DNA of 64,000 nt from Haematobacter missouriensis (GTDB lineage Bacteria > Pseudomonadota > Alphaproteobacteria > Rhodobacterales > Rhodobacteraceae): positions 272,385 to 336,384 of the forward strand of contig NZ_JFGS01000003.1 in the NCBI RefSeq assembly GCF_000740775.1, in the 5' to 3' direction. Below the pieces are notes generated by a model. It had not been told where the DNA came from, did not search any database, and saw nothing but the letters and a program-made list of their open reading frames with translations. Shown here in pieces: positions 1 through 8,873 of the stretch. The translations under genes were made by a program, and so were the position numbers. Positions within the stretch are counted from its first letter, which is position 1, and the number at the start of each line of letters is the position of its first letter.

Positions 1-693
1 CATCTCATACTCCTTCCAGCCCAGCAGGCTCTCATCGACCAGCACCTGCGCGACCGGCGAGGCTTCCAGGCCGGAGCGCACGATGGCCTCGTAATCGTCA
101 CGGTTGTAGGCCACGCCGCCGCCCGTGCCGCCCAGGGTGAAGGCGGGCCGGATGATCGCGGGCAGGCCGATGTGCTCCAGATCGTCAAGCGCCTGCCGCA
201 CGCCGGTGTTGATGTCATATCTGCCGTTCGGAAGCTTGGGTGCGGCAACGATCGTGGCCTTGGGATTCTCCAACCCGATCCTGTCCATCGCCTCGCGGAA
301 GAGCTTGCGATCTTCTGCCATTTCAATGGCTTCGCGGTTCGCGCCGATCAGCTCGACGTTGAATTTCTCCAGCACGCCCATGTCGGCCAGCGCCAGCGCG
401 GTGTTCAGGCCGGTCTGTCCGCCCATGGTGGGCAGCAGCGCGTCGGGGCGTTCCTTCTCGATGATGCGGGCGACGACCTCGGGCGTGATCGGCTCGATAT
501 AGGTGGCGTCGGCCATCTCCGGGTCGGTCATGATCGTGGCGGGGTTGGAGTTGACCAGGATGACCCGGTAACCTTCCTCGCGCAGTGCCTTGCATGCCTG
601 AACGCCCGAGTAATCGAACTCGCAGGCCTGACCGATGATGATGGGGCCTGCCCCGATGATCATGATCGACTGGATGTCGGTTCTTTTCGGCAT
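1..693 (-). CDS. carB: Carbamoyl-phosphate synthase large subunit, N-terminal part (runs off the window)
   Basis: CarB makes carbamoyl phosphate from bicarbonate, ammonia and ATP for arginine and pyrimidine synthesis. The frame opens at the ATG ending at 693 ([10 protein letters not shown]) and stays open for 231 codons to the window edge. The nucleotide-binding start of the carboxyphosphate domain is visible at residues 14-30 ([17 protein letters not shown]). Further motifs typical of the family follow: [21 protein letters not shown] and, near the edge, [12 protein letters not shown]. The rest of the roughly 1,080-residue protein lies outside. It is divergent from the CPBP gene, with a 159-bp gap between them. 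Identification is very secure. Confidence 0.97.
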   Translation of the reverse strand, partial: MPKRTDIQSIMIIGAGPIIIGQACEFDYSGVQACKALREEGYRVILVNSNPATIMTDPEMADATYIEPITPEVVARIIEKERPDALLPTMGGQTGLNTALALADMGVLEKFNVELIGANREAIEMAEDRKLFREAMDRIGLENPKATIVAAPKLPNGRYDINTGVRQALDDLEHIGLPAIIRPAFTLGGTGGGVAYNRDDYEAIVRSGLEASPVAQVLVDESLLGWKEYEM

Positions 694-852
694 GATCGGG
701 ACCCCACGGCTGCGCAAATTGTCGGCGTTATAGTCGGCGCCGGACCGGGCGCAACCCCTTGCGCGACAGGGCTGGCGCGAAGCGGGTCAAAGCGGTCATG
801 GAACTGAAATGCTCCGCGGGTGATGGAGAAGGGAGCAAAACAGGACCACGCC

Positions 853-1518
853 ATGTCCGACCCCCAGTTCCACACTGCCGAAGCGAGGCCGCTCCGGGCC
901 CTCCGGGCGGAGTTTCTGTGCCTCTATCTGGCGACTCCGCTGGTTTTTGCGCTGGCCGTGACCCCACGACTGCTCTTTCCCATGTTGTTCGCCATGATGA
1001 TCGGCGGCGTCGCGCTTCTGCATGTTACGCCGGGATTCCGGTGGCGGGAACTTCTGCGGGGTCCGGTGGATCTGCGGCTGGTCGCGGTCTTTCTTCTGCT
1101 GGCGGCGCTGGTACTGACGGCATTCGTGTTCTGGCTGACGCCGGGAAGTTTCCTGCAGCTTCCACGTCGCCAGCCCGGCCTGATGCTGGCAATCGCCATC
1201 TTCTATCCACTGTTCTCGGCGCTGCCGCAGGAGGTGCTGTTCCGCGCACTCTACTTTCGCCGCTACCGGTCGCTGCTTCCGCGAGGCATAAGGGGAATGC
1301 TCCTCAATGCGGCGGTCTTTGCCTGGGCGCACCTGCTTTACTGGAATTGGGTCGCGGTTGCGGTGACGTTTCTTGGCGGTCTTGCCTTTGCCTACGGCTA
1401 CAAGCGCGGCGGGGGATTCGGTACGGCGGTACTCATGCACGCCGCGGCCGGGCTGTTGTTGTTTGCACTCGGACTCGGGCGGTATTTCTATTCGGGCGCG
1501 GTGATACGTCCGTTCTGA
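853..1518 (+). CDS. CPBP-family intramembrane protein (putative prenyl/bacteriocin-processing glutamic protease fold)
   Basis: A 221-residue, very hydrophobic protein with about six membrane segments. The CPBP (Abi/Rce1) core is recognisable: QEVLFR near residues 126-131, an FxxxH motif (F156-H160, FAWAH) and LMHAAAG in the last helix. In Rce1 the first motif is EExxxR; here the first Glu is Gln, a variant I believe is common in proteobacterial members, so activity is uncertain. The ATG at 853 is preferred over the upstream ATG at 820 because AGGA lies 7 nt before it. It stands alone between divergent carB and the convergent cfa gene. Substrate unknown. Confidence 0.82.
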   Translation: MSDPQFHTAEARPLRALRAEFLCLYLATPLVFALAVTPRLLFPMLFAMMIGGVALLHVTPGFRWRELLRGPVDLRLVAVFLLLAALVLTAFVFWLTPGSFLQLPRRQPGLMLAIAIFYPLFSALPQEVLFRALYFRRYRSLLPRGIRGMLLNAAVFAWAHLLYWNWVAVAVTFLGGLAFAYGYKRGGGFGTAVLMHAAAGLLLFALGLGRYFYSGAVIRPF

Positions 1519-1558
1519 AATCAAGACGGCGCTTTCCAGTAAGGCCCATGCCTTCCGA

Positions 1559-2803
1559 TCAAGGCCCGTGCTGTTCCGCCGGCGGATTGCGAACGGGCAG
1601 CGCAGGGGCATTCGCGCCGTAAAGGTAATCCCGCGTCACGGGGACGGCTTCCTGACGGCGGGCGATCTGGAACTGGAAGACGCACTGGTGATTATAGCGG
1701 AATGTCAGTTCAGAGCCGATCAGGTAGAAGCGCCACATCCGGCAGAACCGTTCGTCATAGATTTCCCGCACCCTGTCCATGTTGACCAGAAAGCGTTCGT
1801 GCCAATGACGCAGCGTCTCTGCATAGTGCAGGCGCCAGACCTCGACATCCGTGGGGTAGAGGTTCTCCTTCTCCACCGCCGCCATGGTTTCCGACATGGC
1901 CGGGATGGAACCGCCCGGGAAGATGTATTTCGTCACCCAGCGGCTCGTCGTGCCTGGCGGGTCTGTGCGGCCGATCGTGTGGATCAGCGCCACTCCGTCC
2001 TCCGTGAGGAAATTGTGCACATGCCGGAAATATTCGCGGTAGTGCGGCAGCCCGACATGTTCAAACATGCCGACGGAGACCACCCGCTCGAATTTCTCGG
2101 CCACGTTGCGGTAGTCGGTCAGCCGGAACTCCACCTGACCCTCCAGCCCCGCCGCGCGGGCCCGTTCCGTTGCGACCTTGTGCTGCTCCTGCGAGAGCGT
2201 GACACCCACGACGCGCGCGCCATAATCCCGTGCCAGGGTCAGCGCCATCCCGCCCCAGCCGCAGCCGATATCCAGCACCCGCATGCCGGGCCGGAGCAGC
2301 AGCTTACGGGCGATATGGGCCTTCTTCTGGACCTGCGCCTGTTCCAGCGTATCGTCCAGCGAGCGGAAGTAGGCGCAGGAATACTGGCGGTCGGCATCGA
2401 GAAACAGCGAGTAAAGCTCCTCCGACAGATCGTAGTGATGCGCCACGTTCGCCTGCGCCCGCCCTATCGGGTTGAATGTCTCCACTCGGCGGAGCAGGCG
2501 GCGGAAGCGATCCATCAGGGAATACTGCCTGTGCGCAATTGCCGCATTGCGAATCCCCAGTGTGAGGAAGCCATATAGGTCGTCGTCATCTATGGTGAGG
2601 CGACCGTCCATATACGCCTCGCCGATGGCGAGATCGAAGGACGACAGGATCTTGCGCGGCAGCGCGGGGTCGGTAAGGCGGATTGTGACGGGGGTTCCAG
2701 TGCCGTCGCCATAGCGGTTTACGCTGCCATCCGGCATATGGATGATCGCAGTGCCCTCTTTCATGAGGGATCGGATCATCCGGTCGAGAAGCCTGTTCCA
2801 CAT
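1559..2803 (-). CDS. cfa: Cyclopropane-fatty-acyl-phospholipid synthase
   Basis: A 414-residue SAM-dependent enzyme that methylenates cis double bonds of membrane phospholipid acyl chains. Visible family features are an N-terminal lipid-binding region, the substrate-loop motif ANVAHHYDLSEELY (about 119-132), SAM motif I VLDIGCGWGG (about 176-185), VGVTLSQEQ, the SVGMFEHVG segment and the ending HxxCVFQFQ common to the family. Length fits the usual 380-420. It is divergent from aspS across a 147-bp intergenic region that must hold both promoters. The role in envelope stress adaptation is family knowledge. Confidence 0.95.
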   Translation of the reverse strand: MWNRLLDRMIRSLMKEGTAIIHMPDGSVNRYGDGTGTPVTIRLTDPALPRKILSSFDLAIGEAYMDGRLTIDDDDLYGFLTLGIRNAAIAHRQYSLMDRFRRLLRRVETFNPIGRAQANVAHHYDLSEELYSLFLDADRQYSCAYFRSLDDTLEQAQVQKKAHIARKLLLRPGMRVLDIGCGWGGMALTLARDYGARVVGVTLSQEQHKVATERARAAGLEGQVEFRLTDYRNVAEKFERVVSVGMFEHVGLPHYREYFRHVHNFLTEDGVALIHTIGRTDPPGTTSRWVTKYIFPGGSIPAMSETMAAVEKENLYPTDVEVWRLHYAETLRHWHERFLVNMDRVREIYDERFCRMWRFYLIGSELTFRYNHQCVFQFQIARRQEAVPVTRDYLYGANAPALPVRNPPAEQHGP

Positions 2804-2950
2804 CGTGTCACCCTCTTCACGTATAATCAGAACTACGTTACGCCCCGTTTTTCCGTTCTGTCCAGATAAGGTGGCGCGGCGTCACTTGACTTCGAGGGCC
2901 GCTCGGGGTGTATCGACGCCACTTTCCGAACGCCTCCGAAGGGGATCGTC

Positions 2951-4723
2951 ATGCACGTCTATCGCAGCCATACCTGCGGCCAGCTGACCCGCGCCGATGC
3001 GGGAGCCGAGGTCCGTCTCTCCGGTTGGGTGCACCGGGTGCGCGATCACGGCGGGGTTCTGTTCATCGACCTGCGGGATCACTACGGCATCACCCAGGTG
3101 ATCGCCGATGGCGACAGCCCCGCCTTCGCCGCGCTGGAAAAGGTCCGTGCGGAATATGTGATCCGCATCGACGGGCGCGTGAAGGAGCGGGACGCGAGCC
3201 TCGTGAACCCCAAGATCCCGACGGGCGAGATCGAGGTCTATGCCATCGACATGGAAGTGCTCGGCCCGTCGGACGAACTGCCGCTGCCGGTCTTCGGTGA
3301 GCAGGACTACCCCGAGGAGACCCGCCTCACCTACCGCTTCCTCGACCTGCGGCGCGAGGGGCTCCACGCCAACATGATGTTGCGCTCCAACGTGGTGCGA
3401 TGGATCCGGCAGAAGATGTGGGCGCAGGGCTTCAACGAGTTCCAGACGCCGATCATCACCGCGTCCAGCCCGGAGGGCGCGCGCGACTTTCTCGTGCCGT
3501 CGCGGCTGCATCCGGGCAAGTTCTATGCGCTGCCCCAGGCACCGCAGCAGTTCAAGCAGCTCATCATGGTGGCGGGCTTCGACCGCTACTTCCAGATCGC
3601 ACCCTGCTTCCGCGATGAGGATCCGCGCGCCGATCGCAGCCCGACCGACTTCTACCAGCTCGACATGGAAATGTCCTTCGTGGAGCAGGAGGACGTGTTC
3701 GCCGCCGTGCAACCGGTCATCCAGGGGCTGTTCGAGGAATTCGGCAACGGGCGTCACGTGTCCGGCGACTGGCCGCGCATCGCCTATCGCGACGCGCTGC
3801 TGTGGTATGGGTCTGACAAGCCGGACCTGCGCAACCCGATCCGGATGGAGATCGTCTCCGAGCATTTCGCCGGTTCCGGCTTCGGCATCTTCGCCAAGCT
3901 GCTGGAGAACGAGGGGACGCAGATCCGCGCGATTCCAGCCCCGACGGGCGGTAGCCGCGCCTTCTGCGACCGGATGAACGCCTTCGTGCAGAAAGAAGGT
4001 CTGCCCGGCATGGGCTATATCTTCTGGCGTGAAGAGGGCGAGGCCATCGTGGGCGCCGGTCCCATCGCCAAGAACATCGGGCCGGAGCGGACGGAAGCCA
4101 TCCGCCTGCAACTCGGCCTGAAGGCGGGCGATGCGGCCTTCTTCCTCGGCGGCAAGCCGGACGCGTTCGAGGCCGTCGCCGGCAAGGCCCGCAACGAGAT
4201 CGGGCGCGAGCTGGGGCTGACCCGGACCGACCGGTTCGAATTCGCCTGGATCGTGGATTTCCCGATGTACGAGAAAACGGATGAGGGCGGGATCGACTTC
4301 TCCCACAACCCGTTCTCCATGCCGCAGGGCGGGATGGAGGCGCTTCAGGGCGATCCGCTGGCCGTCCACGCCTATCAGTATGACCTTGCCTGCAACGGCT
4401 ATGAACTCATCTCCGGCGGCATCCGCAATCACGAGCCGGAGATCATGTTCAAGGCCTTCGAGATCGCGGGCTACGGCCGGGACGAAGTGGAGAAGCGCTT
4501 CGGTGGCATGGTCAAGGCGTTCCACTACGGCGCTCCGCCCCACGGCGGCTGTGCAGCGGGGATCGACCGGATCGTGATGCTTCTGGCGGATGAGCAGAAC
4601 ATCCGCGAGGTCATCATGTTCCCGATGAACCAGCGGGCCGAGGATCTGATGATGAATGCGCCCTCGGACCCGACACCGACCCAGCTCCGGGAGCTGCGTC
4701 TCAGGGTGGTGCCCAAGGAGTGA
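2951..4723 (+). CDS. aspS: Aspartate--tRNA(Asp/Asn) ligase
   Basis: A 590-residue bacterial-type class II AspRS: N-terminal OB-fold anticodon-binding domain (1-110), motif 1 region [13 protein letters not shown], the flipping-loop and motif 2 area [10 protein letters not shown], an inserted GAD domain (about 290-420) and C-terminal motif 3 GIDRIVML. In the OB fold the residue aligned to E. coli Leu30 is His (VRDHGG). His at this place marks non-discriminating enzymes that also charge tRNA-Asn, so this one may feed GatCAB transamidation; that is inference. Its stop overlaps the GTG of the next gene (GTGA). Confidence 0.97.
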   Translation: MHVYRSHTCGQLTRADAGAEVRLSGWVHRVRDHGGVLFIDLRDHYGITQVIADGDSPAFAALEKVRAEYVIRIDGRVKERDASLVNPKIPTGEIEVYAIDMEVLGPSDELPLPVFGEQDYPEETRLTYRFLDLRREGLHANMMLRSNVVRWIRQKMWAQGFNEFQTPIITASSPEGARDFLVPSRLHPGKFYALPQAPQQFKQLIMVAGFDRYFQIAPCFRDEDPRADRSPTDFYQLDMEMSFVEQEDVFAAVQPVIQGLFEEFGNGRHVSGDWPRIAYRDALLWYGSDKPDLRNPIRMEIVSEHFAGSGFGIFAKLLENEGTQIRAIPAPTGGSRAFCDRMNAFVQKEGLPGMGYIFWREEGEAIVGAGPIAKNIGPERTEAIRLQLGLKAGDAAFFLGGKPDAFEAVAGKARNEIGRELGLTRTDRFEFAWIVDFPMYEKTDEGGIDFSHNPFSMPQGGMEALQGDPLAVHAYQYDLACNGYELISGGIRNHEPEIMFKAFEIAGYGRDEVEKRFGGMVKAFHYGAPPHGGCAAGIDRIVMLLADEQNIREVIMFPMNQRAEDLMMNAPSDPTPTQLRELRLRVVPKE

Positions 4724-5514
4724 GTATCGCCGCCCTCCGCAAGGCGGGCTTCGATGTGATGGCCCGCAACCACGCCGAAGCGATCCTCGGCGTGGATTTC
4801 CCCAGAGAGACCTCCGAGCTCATCGAAGCGCTGCTGAACGTCCGGCTCGATCCCGGCGAACTGATCGCCAGCGGCGGGGGGGAGGCGCCCTCCACCCAAC
4901 GGATGCGGCGGCATCTGGACGAATGCGGTTGGCGCAAGCACAACTTCCGTATCCAGACGACGCTGGATGGCAAGCCGCTGGGCGACGGGACGAGCCATGA
5001 GATAGACCACGTGCGCCTCGCCGGGGCCGGTACGCTGGCGCTTGAGATCGAGTGGAACAACAAGGATCCGTTCTTCGACCGTGATCTGGAGAACTTTCAC
5101 CGGCTGCATGCCCAATCGGTCATATCCGTAGGCATCATCGTGACGCGGGGGCGCAGCCTGCAGGCCGCGTTGCCGGGTATCGTGCGCAGCTATCTCGCCG
5201 CCAACCGTATCGAGGATCCGGCGGCGCTGGTTGAGCACGGCATGAAACGGCGGACGGACCGGCAGAGCGCGCTCGTCGCGCGGGCCGTTCGGGCGGGAAC
5301 CCCTTTTGGCGAGGCCTTCGCGCGGATCTTCGTGGCCGACAAATACGGGCCCGCGACGACGCATTGGTCCAAGCTATCCGACCGCGTGGCGCGTGGCGTG
5401 GGCAATCCCTGTCCGCTGCTGCTGATCGGCCTGCCCGCAAGCGTGGTGCGCCCCGTTACCACCCAGAAAGCCGACAGCCGCGAGGCGCTGCTGCAACAGG
5501 GCCTGGACCTTTAG
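4720..5514 (+). CDS. BglII/BstYI-family type II restriction endonuclease (putative)
   Basis: A 264-residue protein whose fold signature resembles R.BglII/BstYI: HAEAIL near residues 18-23, then EIDHV (D96), LALEIEW (E109, E111), [16 protein letters not shown] and a core strand VGIIVTRG. The pattern D96-x12-E109-x-E111 is a PD-(D/E)XK type metal site; BglII itself has ExQ, BamHI has ExE. The GTG start overlaps the aspS stop, and AAGGAG lies at the very end of aspS; an ATG at 4759 is a possible alternative. No methylase is adjacent, but an MT-A70 methylase lies 1.3 kb downstream on the other strand. Family assignment is by motif memory, with moderate certainty. Confidence 0.72.
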   Translation: MSIAALRKAGFDVMARNHAEAILGVDFPRETSELIEALLNVRLDPGELIASGGGEAPSTQRMRRHLDECGWRKHNFRIQTTLDGKPLGDGTSHEIDHVRLAGAGTLALEIEWNNKDPFFDRDLENFHRLHAQSVISVGIIVTRGRSLQAALPGIVRSYLAANRIEDPAALVEHGMKRRTDRQSALVARAVRAGTPFGEAFARIFVADKYGPATTHWSKLSDRVARGVGNPCPLLLIGLPASVVRPVTTQKADSREALLQQGLDL

Positions 5515-6112
5515 CAGAGGGCCGGAGGTTCTGTCAAAAGGCAGAAGTCTTCCCGACATGGTCGCAGGTTGCTCCGGGAACGGCAGGCTTTGGCTCTCGG
5601 CCGGCGCGGTTTCCGATCTTCAACCTGGGCCCAGGGGGCGGTTTTCTCTGCCACCCCGCCAGGTCCGTGCCGACCGGTCTGAAGGGGCACGGTTCTGGGC
5701 GATCACGCCCTGGGCGGGGCCGGTCGCCCGGAGAGTGAGCGCACGAATCGCATGGCGGTATCCTTGACGGTGACCCCTGCACTGTGCTCCCTTATGGGGA
5801 TGGCATTCCCACGGCGAGGGATCAATGCTCCCGCTCGCCGGACAGAAGGTACCCGGCGGAGTTACATTTCTGACCCCTATAGCGGCTGCCGCACGGCGTG
5901 GAGGCGATCGGCAGCCCGAGAGGTTGAAAAACCATGAGAGCGATGCTGTCCCACCCGGAATGTGCTCCGCCGCAGCGTTGCCAATAGGCCGCCGAAAAAG
6001 TCCCGAAATCATTCCGATGCCGCGCGAATCGAGGTAGTTGGTCGGCCCGAACGTGGGGATTTGAGGGTGGATTTCGTCGAGCACAGACGTTTCCGCTCGC
6101 CCGCAAGCCTAA

Positions 6113-6269
6113 CAGGCTGCTGAAAAGCATTCCGCAGTTGCGGTAGGGCGGAGGTCCTTCCAGCACGGTTTAAGAGCGCTTCGAAAACCGCAAGTATTAG
6201 CTCGTGACCGAACCGATTTTCTGGCTTCCGAGGCAAGTCCCGATAAACGCCAGACTTTTCAGCAGTCTG
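6113..6269. mobile_element. MITE-like element or IS remnant with 15-bp terminal inverted repeats
   Basis: The left end CAGGCTGCTGAAAAG (6113-6127) is matched in inverted orientation by CTTTTCAGCAGTCTG (6255-6269), 14 of 15 positions identical. The 127-bp interior has no transposase. The end sequence resembles the terminus of the truncated IS near 63.69 kb (CAGGCTGCTGATTTAG), so it may be mobilised by a related IS5/IS1182-type transposase. No target-site duplication was obvious. Confidence 0.6.
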
Positions 6270-6696
6270 CCAGGAGTGATGAGGACACCTTTGGCGAGGG
6301 CCTGATCGTCCCCTTCTCGCAGCGCCTCAGGTTCAGTCTCCGGCATAGCTCCCGCAGTTGATGCTCGGATTACCGACTGCAAGTGCTGGGCTGCTCATCA
6401 ACCGGCGTCGGTGCTCGTGGAGTCTTGCCGTTCGAGATGCGACGCTTGTATCGCGATGAAAAGACATCGGGGAGACAATCGAGAGGGAAGGTTGAGCGGC
6501 GCTCGACCGAAGGTCATGTCGTGTCACCTTCGGTTCGGCTCTGGGCGTTGACGGGCATGTCCCCGTCGTGCCGAAGCGGCCTTCCACTCTGCAGGCTCCC
6601 GGTGTGACGGCGGGATGACCTCTGCGGAATCGGCGGATCCGGTTGCCCGCTGCGGACCGTACCTGCCCGTCGATCGGTCTCTATCCCGAAAATACG

Positions 6697-6721
6697 CACG
6701 TCCCTGCAGTAGGGACGTGCA
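6697..6721 (-). terminator. Putative intrinsic terminator of the MT-A70 methyltransferase
   Basis: A perfect 10-bp stem (GCACGTCCCT / AGGGACGTGC) with a 5-nt loop lies 60 bp beyond the methyltransferase stop. Read on the minus strand it is followed by TATTTT, a short U-rich tail. Confidence 0.55.
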
Positions 6722-6780
6722 GTCTGGACACGCCCGGCGATTGCCTGCTGATGCATCGCGGAAGGTTCAGAGGCGTGAGG

Positions 6781-7422
6781 TCACTCCGCTGCGAGGGAGG
6801 AGTTATAGGCGTAGGTTGCCCAGTCCGGCTTGTAATCCTCCGTAGCCTGATTGCCCCAGACCGTCCAGCCAGGCCGCACACCCCGCCCGAAAAGCTCCAG
6901 ATAGGGACCCCAGGAGCAGTTCTCGATCAGCTCATATTGCTCATCGGGTTTACGCGAGTGCTCACGCTTGCGCGTGGAAAGGAAGTTGACCTGCCGTCGC
7001 CCGGCGGCGAGGGTGCGGGCATTCTTGCCACGCGTACCGAACAGGATCACTTCTGTTACGTTGCGGAAGTAAAAACCTACACCCCGTCCGTCGGAACCGC
7101 CATCCTTCCGCTCCTTGTGCCAGATGAGGTTCGATTTGTATTCGAAACCCCAAGCCTGAAGTACCTGAAGCCCGTCGGGGAGCAGAGCATTGGGCACCCA
7201 GAGATAGCAATGCGCGCGGTCTTCGAGGTGGTCGGCCACCGGAAGGGCGCAAATATCCTCAAGCGTCAGGGTAGGGTAGCGGGAAAGGCGCCGATGTTCC
7301 GGCGCTACCTTTCCGGTACGGTTGGCAAAACGCCAAGGTGGATCGGCCAGAACGCAGGAAAAGCGTTGCTCGCCAAGGAAGTTCCGAAGGTCTTGTGAGG
7401 GATCGCGCGACATGTCCAGCAT
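6781..7422 (-). CDS. MT-A70 family DNA N6-adenine methyltransferase
   Basis: A 213-residue methylase. The catalytic motif DPPW is at residues 27-30 (VLADPPWRF) and is followed by SRYPTLTLEDICALPV, AHCYLWVPNALLPDG and FGTRGKN, all typical of prokaryotic MT-A70 enzymes such as M.MunI relatives. The frame is open further upstream, but it would overlap the response-regulator gene ending at 7500; the ATG at 7422 has GGACGG about 8 nt before it, and an ATG at 7413 is also possible. It may protect DNA against the BglII-like nuclease at 4720-5514, or be a solitary or phage-derived methylase. The target sequence cannot be read. Confidence 0.85.
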   Translation of the reverse strand: MLDMSRDPSQDLRNFLGEQRFSCVLADPPWRFANRTGKVAPEHRRLSRYPTLTLEDICALPVADHLEDRAHCYLWVPNALLPDGLQVLQAWGFEYKSNLIWHKERKDGGSDGRGVGFYFRNVTEVILFGTRGKNARTLAAGRRQVNFLSTRKREHSRKPDEQYELIENCSWGPYLELFGRGVRPGWTVWGNQATEDYKPDWATYAYNSSLAAE

Positions 7423-7499
7423 ATTGATGATCCGTCCCTGCTTCGGCAACCGGAATCCTTCCGGCAAGGCGTGAACATTATGCGAACCAGCGCAAGGGA

Positions 7500-8873
7500 T
7501 CAACCGACGCGAAGCGGTTTTCCCCACAGTTCGATCTTTCGGTAGAGCGTTGAGGGCGAGACATCGAGTGCGCGCGCCGCCTTGGGTATGGAGCCGCCAT
7601 GGCGGCAAATGGCGGCTTCGATCACCATCCGCTCTGCCTCGGCCAATGTGCAATCGGCAAGGGCTTCGAGTGCGTTGCGCCGTGGTGGCTCAGACACCGT
7701 ATTGGGGACATCTTTGAACCCTTGGGGCAGCATACGCGCGGTGACGACGGTCCCCTCATGCAGGACGACGATATTGCGCAGAACGTTGAGGAGTTGCCGT
7801 ACATTCCCCGGCCAAGGCGCGGCGCGGAATATTCGCAGCACATCCTCGTCAAGGGCCGTGAAACTGCGGCCCTCCTCCCGCGACAGGCGTTGCAGCAGCG
7901 TACCCGCGATTTCCGCGATATCCTGCTCCCGCTCACGCAGTGGTGGCATGTGAAGGGGGATCACGTGCAGGCGGTAGTAGAGATCCTCCCTGAACCTGCC
8001 TTGGCGGACGGCTTCCAAGGGGTCACGATTGGTGGCGCAGAGGATGCGGACATTGACCTTGCGCGGGCGAGATGCCCCGACCGGCTGAATGGTGGATGTC
8101 TGAAGAAACCGGAGCAGCTTGGTCTGCAGCGCGAGGTCCATCTCGCAGATTTCGTCAAGAAACAGTGTGCCTCCGTCGGCTGCGGCCGCAGCTCCCGCCC
8201 GGTCGGAAAGCGCCCCGGTGAAGGAGCCGCGCAGATGGCCGAACACTTCCGACTCAAGCAGGTCCGGGGGGATCGCGCCGCAATTCAACGCGATGAACGG
8301 TCCCGCGGCGCGGCGCGAGCCTTCGTGAATCGCCATCGCCGCCAGTTCCTTGCCCGTCCCGCTTTCGCCAGTGATGAACACCGTCGCGGTCGAAGGGGCG
8401 ACGGCACGGATCGTCTGGTAAATCTGCCGCATCGCAGGGGAAGAGCCGATGAACTCGCCAGGCGGCACATTGCTGTTGGGTGTGGCGGGGAGCGGGATAT
8501 GCAGGTTTTCGATTGCGGAGAGAAGTCGCTGGGCATCAAAGGGCTTCACGAGAAAGTCCGTCGCCCCCGCCCGCATGGCCTCGACTGCCTTGTTGACGGA
8601 GCCGTTGGCCGTGATGACGATGACCGGCGTTTCGGGCCGGAGCACCCGCAACTCGGCCAGAAGATCTATCCCTTCCCGATCGGGGAGCATGAGATCCAGC
8701 AGGACGGCACAGGGCACGCTGCTGCGGAAGGCGCGCAGCCCGTCCGCCGCCGTGGCCACCGAAAGCACAGGGAGCCCGGCATTTTTAAGCGCCGATTCAT
8801 AGACCAGGCGCAGGGATGGCGTGTCTTCGATCAGCAGGACCGGCGTGCCAGTCTTCGGGGAACAGTCATTCAC
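7500..8873 (-). CDS. Sigma54-dependent response regulator (NtrC/LuxO type)
   Basis: A 457-residue activator with three parts. A receiver (residues 11-125) carries phospho-acceptor Asp60 in LLDLMLP. An AAA+ domain has Walker A GESGTGKE, a sigma54-contact loop GSFTGA in place of the usual GAFTGA, Walker B GGTLFLDEI and an arginine-finger region FREDLYYRL. A Fis-type helix-turn-helix lies at the C terminus (IPKAARALDVSPSTLYRKI). Its start overlaps the kinase stop by 4 nt (ATGA), so the pair is co-translated. Ser in the GAFTGA loop could weaken sigma54 contact. Target genes are unknown; the layout resembles quorum or stress phosphorelays of the LuxO kind. Confidence 0.93.
   Translation of the reverse strand: MNDCSPKTGTPVLLIEDTPSLRLVYESALKNAGLPVLSVATAADGLRAFRSSVPCAVLLDLMLPDREGIDLLAELRVLRPETPVIVITANGSVNKAVEAMRAGATDFLVKPFDAQRLLSAIENLHIPLPATPNSNVPPGEFIGSSPAMRQIYQTIRAVAPSTATVFITGESGTGKELAAMAIHEGSRRAAGPFIALNCGAIPPDLLESEVFGHLRGSFTGALSDRAGAAAAADGGTLFLDEICEMDLALQTKLLRFLQTSTIQPVGASRPRKVNVRILCATNRDPLEAVRQGRFREDLYYRLHVIPLHMPPLREREQDIAEIAGTLLQRLSREEGRSFTALDEDVLRIFRAAPWPGNVRQLLNVLRNIVVLHEGTVVTARMLPQGFKDVPNTVSEPPRRNALEALADCTLAEAERMVIEAAICRHGGSIPKAARALDVSPSTLYRKIELWGKPLRVG

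Larger units (their letters stand above)
5515..6780. other. Gene-poor interval between endonuclease and methyltransferase
   Basis: About 1.27 kb without a convincing gene. Open frames of up to 154 codons exist on the minus strand (for example 5620-6084), but their composition is Arg/Pro/Ser-rich and unlike any family I know. The interval contains a 157-bp inverted-repeat element (6113-6269), a terminator-like hairpin (6697-6721) and a CCTGGGCCCAGG palindrome near 5623. It looks like decayed or rearranged DNA that separated a once closer restriction-modification pair; that reading is inference. Confidence 0.5.

Noticed and set aside
2882..4543. Long minus-strand open frame (553 codons)
   Set aside because: It is the shadow of aspS; the plus-strand protein has full synthetase motifs and the antisense translation has none.
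5620..6084. 154-codon minus-strand frame in the gene-poor interval
   Set aside because: No ribosome site, no motif, Arg/Pro/Ser-rich composition typical of chance frames in GC-rich DNA.
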